Below, in pieces: positions 37,308 through 48,120 of a stretch of 64,000 nucleotides of DNA (positions are counted from its first letter, which is position 1; every line of letters starts with the position of its first letter). A program made the translations under genes and the position numbers. Under the pieces are notes generated by a model that was not told where the DNA came from, searched no databases, and saw only the letters and a list, made by a program, of their open reading frames with translations. The DNA is from Campylorhamphus procurvoides (lineage: Eukaryota > Chordata > Aves > Passeriformes > Dendrocolaptidae). The DNA lies in assembly GCA_013396655.1 (NCBI GenBank), contig WBMV01007712.1, positions 124,001 to 188,000 on the forward strand, in the 5' to 3' direction.

Positions 37308-38028
37308 AATGACCTTTGGAGGGTCAAGATTAAGTAGTTGATGCCTAAAATCCTGGAAAATAGGCACTCAGACAAACATCAGTTGGAGAAAGATAGACAA
37401 TACCTTTATTCGGGAGATCGGAGACTCCGTGTCTCCTCTGGGCCCCACCAAATGCGCGCAGGTCGACGACAAGGATTCCCCCACATCCGAGAATCCCCCG
37501 AAGATCGAAGACCAAGCCCTCAGTAGGGTTACAATTTTTATACCCTTCTACACAATTAACATATGAGACATCCATAACCAATCACTATTTCTAATTTTCC
37601 CCGGTGGTCCACCCCTCAGGGTCCTGGGCCATGCCCCCCTGGACCCCCTCCAACGGTTTCTGGGCTCTTCTTTTGTTTTGACTTCAAGTTATCTTGCAGG
37701 TGTCTCTGAAAAACACCATGGCCTTCAGAGAGCCCCAGAATATGTGAGAAAGTCCCTTTAGTAACTCTAAACACCCCAATATCTGAAGGTCTGAAAAACA
37801 CCATGGCCTTCAGAGAGCCCCAGAATATGTGAGAAAATCCCTTAGTAAGTCTAAACACCCCTCAATATCTGAAAGTCTGAAAAACACCATGACCTTCAGA
37901 AAGCCCAAGAATGTGAGAAAATCCTTTCAGCAACTTCAAACACCCCTTAATATGTGAGCAAGAAACCCAAACCTCTAAAATCCCAAAAATCCACAAAATT
38001 CACCCCAAACCTTAGGCGGCATCATAGT
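37308..38028 (-). mobile_element. endogenous retrovirus LTR, minus strand
   Basis: Read on the minus strand the order is that of an LTR. A U3 with three tandem repeats comes first, then a TATA box (GTATAAAAA, plus-strand 37535-37543), a GC- and CpG-rich R region, an AATAAAG polyadenylation signal (37404-37410) about 130 bp after the TATA box, and a U5 ending near 37308. CpGs in R/U5 are largely intact while the surroundings have lost theirs, which suggests a fairly young insertion. Boundaries are approximate: I could not identify a target-site duplication, and the plus-side partner is the telomere-like array. No gag, pol or env sequence is present. The virus group cannot be named from the LTR alone. 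Confidence 0.7.
37705..37962 (-). repeat. three tandem ~85-bp repeats in the LTR U3
   Basis: The phrase 'ctgaaaaacaccatg' recurs at 37706, 37791 and 37877, giving periods of 85 and 86 bp. Each copy continues through 'ccttcagagagcccc', 'atgtgagaaa' and an AAACACCCC block; the last copy is the most diverged. Tandem repeats in this part of retroviral LTRs usually act as enhancers. The minus-strand frame at 37616-37858 is a by-product of them. Confidence 0.9.
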
Positions 38029-40724
38029 AGTGACAGAAGATTATCTTTGGCTTAATAGTTTTTAAAAGTGCAGAAGCTCATTTGATAGAGAATGGCTCCA
38101 GCTGTCTTTAAACTACAGCCAAAAGTGGTCTTAATTGATGTTATTAGTTTGTTTTTTTTAATTTAGGGGAGTTGTATGGATTTGTCCACTCCCATAAAAC
38201 CCTGTTCTTCTTGGAGTACTTCACACAGTGGTACTGTGGGTCCCTGTGCTCTAAGATATTGCAATAAGTAAAGAAATGGACACACCTAGACGGGCATGCA
38301 AACTGGAATGAGAGAGAAGTAGTGACCCTCCTTGCTCATCTGTGCAGAGCCCCCAGACTCAGCCCTACACAGATGTGCACCCACCACGTCACCCCGAGAG
38401 GAGAGACCTGGGAGAAAGGCAGCTTCTCCCACAGCTCATTCCAGCAGTGGGAAAGTTTCAGTGGAGTGCCACCACTGCTTTTGACAGATTATTTCTTTTC
38501 TTCCTTGCAAGAGAGAGGAATGCCTCTGAGCATCTACATGTCACAGAAGTGCTGGAGCTGGCACAGTTCTGCTATGGTAAAGGCGCAGAGAACATGGTCA
38601 GTCTTTCAGAACTGACTCCTACAGCAACAGGATCCTTACAAACCCCAGAATTAAAAGCAGTAGATGTGAAGATATATCTACAGTCCATTTAAGATCCCAC
38701 TAAAATCAATGAATTAAGCTTTAGAGCAGTCCCAGGAGAAAGCACAATGAGACACAGAGGAGGTCAAGCTTTGAGCTGTAAAGTGTCTGCACATGGGGCA
38801 TGGGTTAAAGTGTGCACATATGCAGCATCATCCTGCACATAGCTCTTTGCTGAAGATCACCTCTCTGTTGAGAAATATTTATATAAGACTATCTGAAGTT
38901 TCACTAAACATAAACATGAAGCATAAACTTCACCAATAGATCCCCCAAATTTTAGGAAGTATCTGGAATACTCTAAAACAGCCTTTTAACTAGAAGATAA
39001 TGAATAACAAAACTGTCAGCCTCTATTTCCTATATTGGTTTCAGAGGATCTTTCCTTACTCCGTTGAAATTACCTTTTCAGACTCCCATAAGGAACATTT
39101 AATCTTGCTCAGCAGAACTTAATCACAGCCTGTGTCTGGTTTACATGGAAGCTTAGGTAGACCTTTTCAATATGGTAATGAGAAGAGAAACTCCCTGATT
39201 GCCTATACAAACACTCCAGTCTCATGCTAACTTGTGGATTGCTCAGTATACTTTGTCTAATCAAAAGAAATTTTACACAAAGCCAAAATGGAAAAGGTTT
39301 GTAACTACACAAAATAAACCAGAGTGGAACATTCCTGCAGAACCTTTCTCACTACAAAGCTCTCTCCCTCCCAGGAGGAGGAAGCCTAGAAGAGGCATTC
39401 ACAGACATTCCCCATATTTGACTCATATCTATACTTGGACTTAGCAATACAGAAAATTACAACTTTAAGCAATTAACAGTAATTTAAAGTGTTATAAATG
39501 TTGTGGGTTCTATAGAGGAAAGCTTCTGCATGCCCATTTGGAGATGCTGTAGATCTAGGAGGTGGGTTGTAGATGAAAAACTGCTCAGTTTTCCCCAAAG
39601 TGCAGAAGATCTGGAAGAGAATTTCTATAAAGTTCAGCCAAGCTCAACACTCCTCCTGCCCAGAGCACAACCACCAAACAACATCCCCTTTCTTTGCCTC
39701 ATGCCACATGAGCAGACTTATCAGTAGACAGGGCTGAGGAGAGACAGCGACAAGAAATCTTTCCAGGCTAGGACTTAAATCCTTGCATTTCTGATTGAAC
39801 TAGAGATTACTGTGGCCATATGCTGCCTTTCCACACCAGGTGGAATACACTTTATCAGATCTGCCATTGCCAAGACAGCTATCATTTTACACATTTAAAA
39901 GATTTATGGCCCAATTGTCTTCGTTGTCTCAGACAGAGGGCTTGTCTATGTGGGAAATTTGCTGTGCAGTAAGCCAAGCCACATGCTTTTCCACAGTAAT
40001 GCCCTGAATTCACACTTTTAGGAAAGAGTATTGTTATGTGGCTGTTTTTTTGAGGTACTCTGAAAGAATATGTGGTTGGAAGTTGGTGCAGAGAAGTTAT
40101 GTAAAGTTCACAGCCTCCCATGCCACAGTCTGACTTCCTCTGGTGAAAGTTAGTGTAAACAAGCTCCCACAAAACTAGCTGAGAGAAAAAAAAATGTGCA
40201 TAAGATCCAGCCTCCCTCTGGTCATTCTTTCCTTCTCCCTCTGAAGGCTCTTGAGCTCTCCTGAAGGTGTAACACCTTCAGAAGTCTGGCAGAACTAAGG
40301 CTTATTGCTGTTGTCTGGAGCCAGACAAAGCAAAAAAAAATATTTCAATATTAATGGACATGAAGCCCCTTTGGGCCTGCAAGAAAAAGAGGAGAGTGAG
40401 TCCAAAACTTCTGACAGGGCTGCTTCCATTGGAAGAACACAGTTTCACCACAATAATGGGTTCACACGTCTCTGCCACACTGGTATAATATAAACATAAA
40501 TTATACATATATAATACTTGGGAGGGTCACCAATATGATATAAATTGTGTCAAGAACATGGAGTAGCAATGTAAAGTTAGAGGGAGCCAGTACCTGCTGC
40601 TCTGGAAGAGGTCTCTCAAGTGGGATGAACCAGGCTGGTGCCCATGACATGCCTCAGGATTCCCGTGGGATTCTTGTTCCCTCAGTACTTATTTTTGGAC
40701 TAATATCCCCGTGCAGCTGTTCCC
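38029..40724. other. unique non-coding DNA
   Basis: The telomere-like array does not resume on this side of the LTR. Two overlapping plus-strand frames (38322-38615 and 38342-38692) have no known resemblance. A possible scrap of the ancestral repeat lies near 38.70 kb. No gene seen. Confidence 0.5.
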
Positions 40725-40885
40725 CTCAGAGTGCAGGGAGTGGGAGGTGAGCAGGCAGCCCTGCTGTGCAGCGTGAGGGGCCAGGCAGGACACGGGGCAG
40801 ACGGGGGTGTCAGGGCTGTGAGGGCTGTGCGGGGCACGGGGCCATGGCAGCACTGCCCACCCACACACTGGTCTTACTGGTGCGG
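40725..40885. other. GC-rich islet with G-quadruplex-type motif
   Basis: An isolated GC-rich patch. Between 40794 and 40842 six G-runs of 3-5 bases are separated by 3-6 bases, which fits the usual intramolecular G-quadruplex pattern on the plus strand. Part of it is a short tandem of AGGGCTGTG-type units. Overlapping short frames (40689-40960) reflect composition, not coding. Confidence 0.6.
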
Positions 40886-41514
40886 AGACAGGCTGAGCTG
40901 CATCCAAGTCAGGCTGGAGAGCTACTGAGTCTGATTTCCTCTGGTTATTCTAATTTTTAGCCCTTTTTCTTGCATGCTGATGGCCAAGTAGCCTTTACCC
41001 GTTTTACAGAGATGTTCCCCCATCTGAGAGTTTCCCTCTGGAGTCTCCTCTTGAATTCAACCCGAGCCCGCCCACTTTCTTATCCAAACCTTGCAGATAA
41101 AGAGGTGTCAAAGGGCAGAGAGTGAAGCCTTCATGAGGGGAACATGGTGGAGTCTTTGCTCCAAGCTGGGCTGACATAAAATGCCACATCCAGATGCAGG
41201 GCCAAGGCAGCCCCAGGAGATCCATCATGCAGGGAGACAGGGCAGCTCTGCCATGTCATGGTCAGGATGAGTCCTTGGGAAGTATCTTCTTGTGCTTGCA
41301 GCTGAAAAGTGGGTAGTTTGTCAGAAAAAAAATCCCATCCCTCACTCCAGCTAACTGCATAAAGAAAAGCATGGACCAGGGTGGGGAGATTTATCATCAA
41401 GAGCACGCACATCCATTTAGTTTCAGTCAGAAGTAATTCTGTGTGTTGACTGGAGGTATTGCACTATCACATTTATGGCAGTGCCACATATGGACAGCAT
41501 AAGGTGTTGCTGTG
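40886..41514. other. unique non-coding DNA
   Basis: No gene or clear repeat. The minus-strand frames at 41004-41228 and 41131-41412 are unrecognised. Confidence 0.45.
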
Positions 41515-41645
41515 CCAGGTACTGTACATTATTATTATTTGTACTAGCACTGTGCCAAGAACCAGGTGCTGTACAACATAAACCAAAAAGTAATTCTCTT
41601 CTGCAGACAGGTTACAGAATAATAGCAAAGGTGACCATTCCTGAC
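41515..41645 (+). repeat. ancient amniote interspersed repeat
   Basis: The order 'tattattatttgtactagca', 'ctgtgccaagaacc', 'aggtgctgtacaac' and a downstream 'gacaggttacagaataa' follows an ancestral repeat common in turtles and crocodilians: 'tattatttgtattgcagtagca', '...ttgtgctaggcgctgtacaaacac', then '...agagcttacaatctaa'. The copy is worn but its blocks are in order. I do not have a secure family name. Its presence supports a sauropsid source. Confidence 0.55.
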
Positions 41646-44600
41646 CTGGACAGCTTAGTCTAGATCAGGCCAAAAGAGAACATGCACCAGATATCATGGT
41701 TAAATAAAATATTTGTTTTCCTCACGGAAAGGGTCTTGGTCTAACAGGAGTCAGGGTTGCAACATTTGGAGAAAGCAAGGAAGTAAGGTGAGAAGAGACA
41801 CCTTTATCACACCATATTTACTCAGGGTCCTTTTTTGAAACATTTTATCAGAGACATCAAACTGCTGAAGAGTCTGGCTTGGAAACCAGTTATGAAAAGT
41901 TTAGTCCTGTTGGAGATAGAAACAGCCACGAGACTCGGAACACTTTGGCACACAGGTTTTTCCCTGAGTAAACTCTTATTTACAAACACACATACAAAGC
42001 ACTGCCTTGCTCATACAATGAAAAAGCAAACATTATAAATATGCCTGAAAGCCCAGGAGTTTTTCCTTCTGTGGGTGAAGATGGAAGAACACATCCCCGA
42101 GCAGGCAGACAGGTTCTCACTGTGCTTGTGTGTTAGGTCAGGTGTCAGCACTGCCAGAGAGCTTCTCCATGGAAGTAGACTGAATAATCTTTTAAAGAAA
42201 AATGGTTTCATCATGTTAAACTTACAGCTCTTTTCTGAAGCCTGAAAGTTAGGCAGAAGAAGATAGTTGGCCATCAACATGCTAGGTTTAAAGCTCCTTT
42301 TTAAAGTCAAAACTCTAATTTATCAATGTCCTTAGAGCAGTGACTATGGTGTCACCATCTGCTGCAGCCAAGTGAGACTTAAATTTAAATAAGAGCAAAC
42401 CAAGAAAAAAAGGTAATGATTAGTTATTTGCATGGGGAGGATGTTGCTGTGACATACCATAGTGTTTCCAACATGTACGGAAAGCTAATCTGAGATAAAT
42501 GACAGCAGGAAACCAAAGTTACTTCTTCAGGGACAAGATCAAGCTGGTAGATCTGGATGAATGGAAGAGATGAAATAGAGGAGAAAAAAAAATAGTTGAC
42601 TTGATCTTTTTCCTTTTTCTTGTGTATGTAATTTTCAGCTTTAAAAGTTTAAAATTATACTGAAGTTGCAACATGATTAGCAACCAAGTGTGGGATTGTA
42701 ACATGATTTATACCTTCTTTGTCTTAAAGACTTTCTGCCTTTTTTACAACAGGAAGGCAACATTCAAAGCCTTCAAGGTAATTTCTTTAAAACTTCAGAC
42801 CTCACAGGTAAATGAAGATGTCCCTTGTATTTTGTTAAGGTCTTTTTTGATGTGCTTTGCCAGTATGAAAGTGTTCCTGACACAGGTTTTTCAAAGGAAA
42901 GGGAAAATATCCCCTTTTAAAAAAAATTTAGAAAACATACCAAAAATCTTAATCAAAACCCCCTTAAAATTCATAATAAAATCTGCATAAATTTGTTCCA
43001 ATTTTTCAGACCATGTTACACTATATTCTCTAGAAAATCTGAGTAAAACCTAACAGAAAAGCTTGCAAAGGCCTCTATGAAAATCTGATTAGAGTGTCTT
43101 TCTTTTGATTCGGCTGAATGCAAAAGGGAAATTAGATAAATTTGGGTTTAGGGCATTCAAGCCCATTCCAGATGCCCTTGGGTTTTGCTCTGTGTCCCTC
43201 CCCCAGCTCCCTTCATCTCGGTGCTCATTGTCATGTATCTCAGCCCCACACACAGGGTCCAAACCAATGAACTGCATTTTCATCATTGTCCCTAAAAGGT
43301 GACGGATCACAGTACTAGTCTTCTACCTGCCTAATCCTTTCTCACAGAGGGATGCCCCTAATTCTAATTAACTGAGTGCCTTTGGGTCCCTAATCTGTGC
43401 AAAATCCTCCTCAAAATTTGCACTGATAAAAGTGCCAGGGAAGTATGTATGTGCCAAGATCCTATATGGAAAAGAGGAGAATTTACTTATCCAGACACAC
43501 TCTTTGTGAGTGTTTCTTGACATGTGTGAAACTTGCACTTTTAGTATAGAAACTGCAGGTTGTTTGAAAATGGAAGACCCCCCTGAAAGAGTCTAGTACT
43601 GGGTTTAAGATGATGAAGGTATTCTGTGGCTAAAATGAAAATATTTTCTAGGGAAGGGTGAAGAAGTCAAAGGCTATAAAGTCTGCTTGCTGAAAGAGAG
43701 ATTCAGAAGTGGTCTCAGGCCTGTAGTGGCTGGCACTGTTTATCATCTAAGTAGCAAAAAAAGGAGCAAAAGGACTGTGCTCAAAAGAAGCCTCTTCAGA
43801 ACGAGCCTTCAGGTGTCATAACTTGGCATAGTGTTATCACAGCTGAGGAACCAAAGCACAACATCTCCAAAGCAGGACATCCAGGCCAGGCAGCATCAGG
43901 GATCTTCAACACGCAACTGGGTTGGAGTTAACTCTCCGTGTCTTGACAGGAGATGCCAAAACAAATGCAGCTCATATGACAGTCCTGCCAGTGGTGTGAT
44001 AGTCCCACCCTCTCTGAATGAGGCACTTCAGAAGTTTCAGAAGCCCTACTTTAGGGAAATTAACTAGCTACCCAAATTTAGTCCTCTTTAAAAATATATT
44101 TTTATAATTCCTGGAGCTAGATCTTGAGATGTTTACTCCTGGGATCTTGCCATAGAAGAAGTTCCACATAAAATGCTCTTCCTAATAAACAGTAGATAAA
44201 AGAATCTGGCTGGGAATGAAATGTATGAAGCAACATCTATTTCCTGACAGATTTCATAATTGGTGAAAATAACTTTAACAAAATGCAACTCCTCCTTCCC
44301 CCAGTGGTTCTTTATCTGCATGCTGAGTACTGTGGGTTTACCCAAGCCCCCTCTGCAAGTTGAATGAGAGCCCTGGCCTCTTGAGAGTCTCCCAAATCAA
44401 CAAAATGCCTCCTCCTAATTCTTTCTCTGTTAGAATTTGTTTTGCATGGAATTTATTTGCCCGTTTTGCATGAGTTGTTTGGCTGTAATCTCGGCAGCAT
44501 GCAGCCTTGCCAGATTTCAGAAAGATGAGTAAACTTCTGAATCTGATAGCGACTTCAGCAGAATACCAAAAAGGGGCTTCTTTGTTCTCCATAAACAGAC

Positions 44601-45289
44601 TATTTACTTTGATCTGGTAAAATGAATTAATGAAAGGAAATGACACCTTCCAATTTCATGTGTACAGGAGAAAGAGAAGTAGGCTTAATTTGGTTTGTTG
44701 TTGTGGGGTTTTTTTATCTTCCTTTTTCTAAGGATGGAGTAGGCTAAGGGGCATCCTTTCCAAAGTACAGCGCTCTTAGAAACAGACAGATCTTTTCTCT
44801 GGTAAAAAGTCTCCTCAAAACACTGTAAGGTCCATGTATATGCAAGCAGTTCAGAGTTATTACAAATCTAAAATAGGAAGCTATTCACTTGATCTTTTGG
44901 TTCAATCCTATTAGGACCCCCCTGGAGCTCTAAATGGATACCAGCCTGTCACAGGCCTGTTGCTGTGACGACCCAGCCTTTACAGAACAAGAAAAAGAAA
45001 TGATAGTGATTGGCAGACCTTCCTCGCCCTACTATGTAACACAAAAGGAGACAAAATGAAGAGGAAGTCAGACTGTTATTATAGGTTTGATGCTTCTTAA
45101 CCTTACAGCACCTTACACCTGGTAAGTGTCACCCTGCAAACTCAAACCCTCGGCAGACCACTGTTACATTTCAGCATCAGATGTGAAGAGCCAAGTCAGG
45201 CATTAATTTATCCATCCTCTTGTTTTAGTTGATTGAAATGCAAACAGCATATCGAGCAAAACTGCATTTGCAGAGAGAAGAAATAAGCA
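41646..45289. other. unique non-coding DNA
   Basis: No gene or mobile element recognised. Short frames such as 42673-42990 and 44338-44646 lack any family resemblance. Confidence 0.5.
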
Positions 45290-45376
45290 CAGAGGGCCAA
45301 ACCCTGCTCACCATGCCATCTGAAGTGAGTTTATGGGTGTAAAAGCTGCAGGTCAGGGAGGATCCAGCCCACAGAA
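45290..45376. repeat. ancestral sauropsid repeat fragment
   Basis: Begins 'agagggccaaaccctgctca', continues with 'gtttatgggtgtaaaagctg' and ends 'ggatccagcccac'. This fits the 'gggccaaattctgctctc ... aatggggtttgcagggtgtaa ... atttggcccac' family. Boundaries are approximate. Confidence 0.4.
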
Positions 45377-47880
45377 TAAATGAATGAGTGGCCAGCAAAG
45401 CAAGGGGGAACTGTCTCCAGCCCCTATTCGCTCTGCATGAGAAAGGAAAGAATTTGATAAATTCTACCATATGGTGCCATACTGTATCTTGCTAGCTATA
45501 AATAATAGTCTTTCTGTTTCTGGTTTTCTTTAGCTTTCTGTGGTAGCTGTGACAGATTTTCAGCAATGGTTGTAGAAAAGTGTAAAATGCACTTTCTCCA
45601 CCTTTTCTTTCTTTTCTTTTACCAGATAAACAAAAGAGGGAGGAAAAAGATCTAAAGAAAAGGAATAAAATAGGAAACTCCCCATCAGCTTAAAAACATG
45701 AAAAGCCAGATAAAGTCATTGTGATGGTCGAATATTGTCTGTTCAGTTGTTGCTATCAAGAGCTGTCAAAGAAAGTGATTGCTTAAGGCTGATAATCTAC
45801 ACCTGCATCTACAATGCTGGAGTTACATTCTTACCTTATGTATGTTTTCCCTAAACTTAATTACAAATTTTATTACTATCACAAAATAATCTTGAAAATA
45901 GCCCAAGAGCCAAACAGTTTTCTCATAGCACCACAGAGAAAGTCCGTGTAAAACTTTTAGATTTTCATTCCTTTCCAGGTCCTCTTAAAAGCAACAAAGT
46001 TTTTACTCATAAACTTTCAAACAGCATTTCTGACATTTGTGGTACAATCTTGTATTTAGGACTGTCACTAAATAAATGTTTGCTTGAGTAGTCAGATGAA
46101 ATCCAATAAACCATGACCCTTAATGATGGTATAAAAGTTTGCTGCATTACCATGCTCGAAAAATGACATTCTCTAAAGATAATAAGGGAAAGATAAATTA
46201 GCAAGAACAGAAAATCTGGCTATATTCTGAAATGTCTTTTCAATACTCTAAGTCACAGTTCAAAGCATTAATTTTCTTGAATAAACAAAGCTGAACTTTT
46301 AAAGGTTTGTAGAAAAGCACTTGCACTTAAAATCAGATTCAAAACAATAGCAAAGATTCTTAGCTGATGCAAGCAAACATAGCTCCATTGACTGCAGTGA
46401 TGTTACACTCATGTAAAGCAAAAGAGATTCTGATACAACTTCCTAAAAGCTTTTTTACCTGAAATTTAAAATAATATTGAGTCTTTTGGATAATGCTCTA
46501 GCTATTGATATTTAAAGCTCTCCACCGTTCTTCCTCCCTAACCCCTCACTTCCAACATGAAACCTCCAACGCAAAACGCAAAATAAATAGGTATATGTGT
46601 TGTTATTATTAAGGTAGGAATTAAAAATCTATCCAACATCTCTCAGAATTTTAAAAAGCAAAGAAGTTATCACAAATTTAATCCTAAAGTTTCTCCTAAT
46701 CTTTATAGTACTTAATTTCCCCCATACCTTAAAAAAGATTGTTTAATAGCATGTTGAACAAGAGATATGCTTCTTACAACTTATATACATACTGCCTGAA
46801 GAAGTCTGCATTCATAGAAACAATGCAAGCTTCTGTACCTGGAACATATATAACATTTCCCTGAAAAAATATCTATTAGCCAGGAGAGGAAAAAGGCTAA
46901 AAATGTCAAAAATATATTATAAAAAGACACTTTTTCATTTTGTTCTGGAGAAGTATGCTGAAATATACTGCTTTATATATACTGGCAGTCTAAACTGTCC
47001 CACAATAGGCTTTGCTAATCTCTGACAATTAAGAAGCTTAAATAAATGCTTCTTTTTCAGACCCTTGTTCTTCTTTAAAAAAAAGTAAAAAAGACAAAAA
47101 CAATTAAAATAACCAATGAAACAAACAAACAAACAAAAAACCCACCCAGAACTTCTGTAATATTAGAAACAATAAACTGAGTCTACTTTTTATTTTCTGG
47201 TAAGCTGAACTCTTGTTCATATTTTTTTTTTTCACAACGTAAAATGAGTTTACATATGGCAGCTTTGTAACAACACATTTAGATTTTTAAAATTAAATAA
47301 AAACTTCAGTTTACCTGAAACTAATGTGTTTATTTTTCTAACGTTTCAGTAATTCAGCAATCAAGCCATGTTTTACAGTTTTGTCACAGAGACAAATTAT
47401 TTGTTTTGTTAAATTACCACCAAAGGCCATTTAATATATTTGAAACTCGTTATTACTGATGTGCACTATTTCAGTAAGGAGAAAGGGAAAATATTTAGTG
47501 GTTCCCATTTTGAGTGAGAGATAACTGATAACACAATTTCATGACAGAGCTCTTAATTTTTTTAATTGATACACAAAGATGCAATGGTTTATGAAAACTT
47601 CTTTATTTTTATTTTATTTCTAGTATTACTTTACGAAAAAGTTTTTAAAATAAGGAAGAAAGAAATTGTACAAGAGGCGAAAAGCAAGACAAAGAATGTA
47701 AAATCTGATAACATTTTGGTCGGCATTCTGCACAGCAAGAATAGCTTGTCCTAGAAATATAACACTTTAGAAGTCATTGGGTAATACCTTTATTTTATCA
47801 CCATTATTGCAGCACGCTAATAGCAGTATAAAGTTCCCTTGCATTTGCTTCCTTTGGCACAGTTCATACTGTCAGCTTTG
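45377..47880. other. unique AT-rich non-coding DNA
   Basis: Apart from an ancestral repeat fragment near 46.4 kb, an A-rich tract with AAAC units at about 47076-47146 and a short poly(T) near 47222, nothing is recognised. Confidence 0.5.
46365..46445. repeat. ancestral sauropsid repeat fragment
   Basis: Contains 'tagctccattgactgcagtg' then 'atgttacactcatgtaaagc', matching the ordered blocks 'aactccattgacttcaatgg' and 'agttacactgatttacacc' of the same dispersed family. Confidence 0.4.
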
Positions 47881-47889
47881 AGCACATAG

Positions 47890-48120
47890 CCCAATACCCG
47901 GGGTGCAGCAGCACGCCGGGGAGGCTGAACCCGCTGGTACCTTCCCCGGGCAGCACAACTTGGAGAGCTGTCCCCTGGAGGAGCCGGGTTTGGCTCCGCT
48001 CCGTGGGATGAGCAGGGGCTTTGCACCATCTCCTGGTGCGCTGCGGAACTGCCGCGCACCGCTCGCTGGTGCCTTCCTGCTGTTTTCCTCTCTTTTCAGC
48101 GCTTTTACCCCTGTATATTT
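47890..48120. promoter_or_regulatory. small CpG-rich islet
   Basis: About 15 CpG dinucleotides fall within roughly 220 bp (47897-48102), in a region where CpG is otherwise rare, with CCGGG, CGCGC and GCTCGC motifs. A TATA-like 'cagtataaag' lies about 70 bp to the left (47824). CpG islets of this size can be promoters of weakly expressed or non-coding transcripts, GC-rich first exons, or GC-biased recombination spots. The frames inside (47817-48059 minus, 47903-48136 plus) show no family resemblance. Confidence 0.4.

Noticed and set aside
37616..37858. 80-codon minus frame with internal repeats
   Set aside because: It is the LTR U3 tandem repeats read as protein; U3 is non-coding here.
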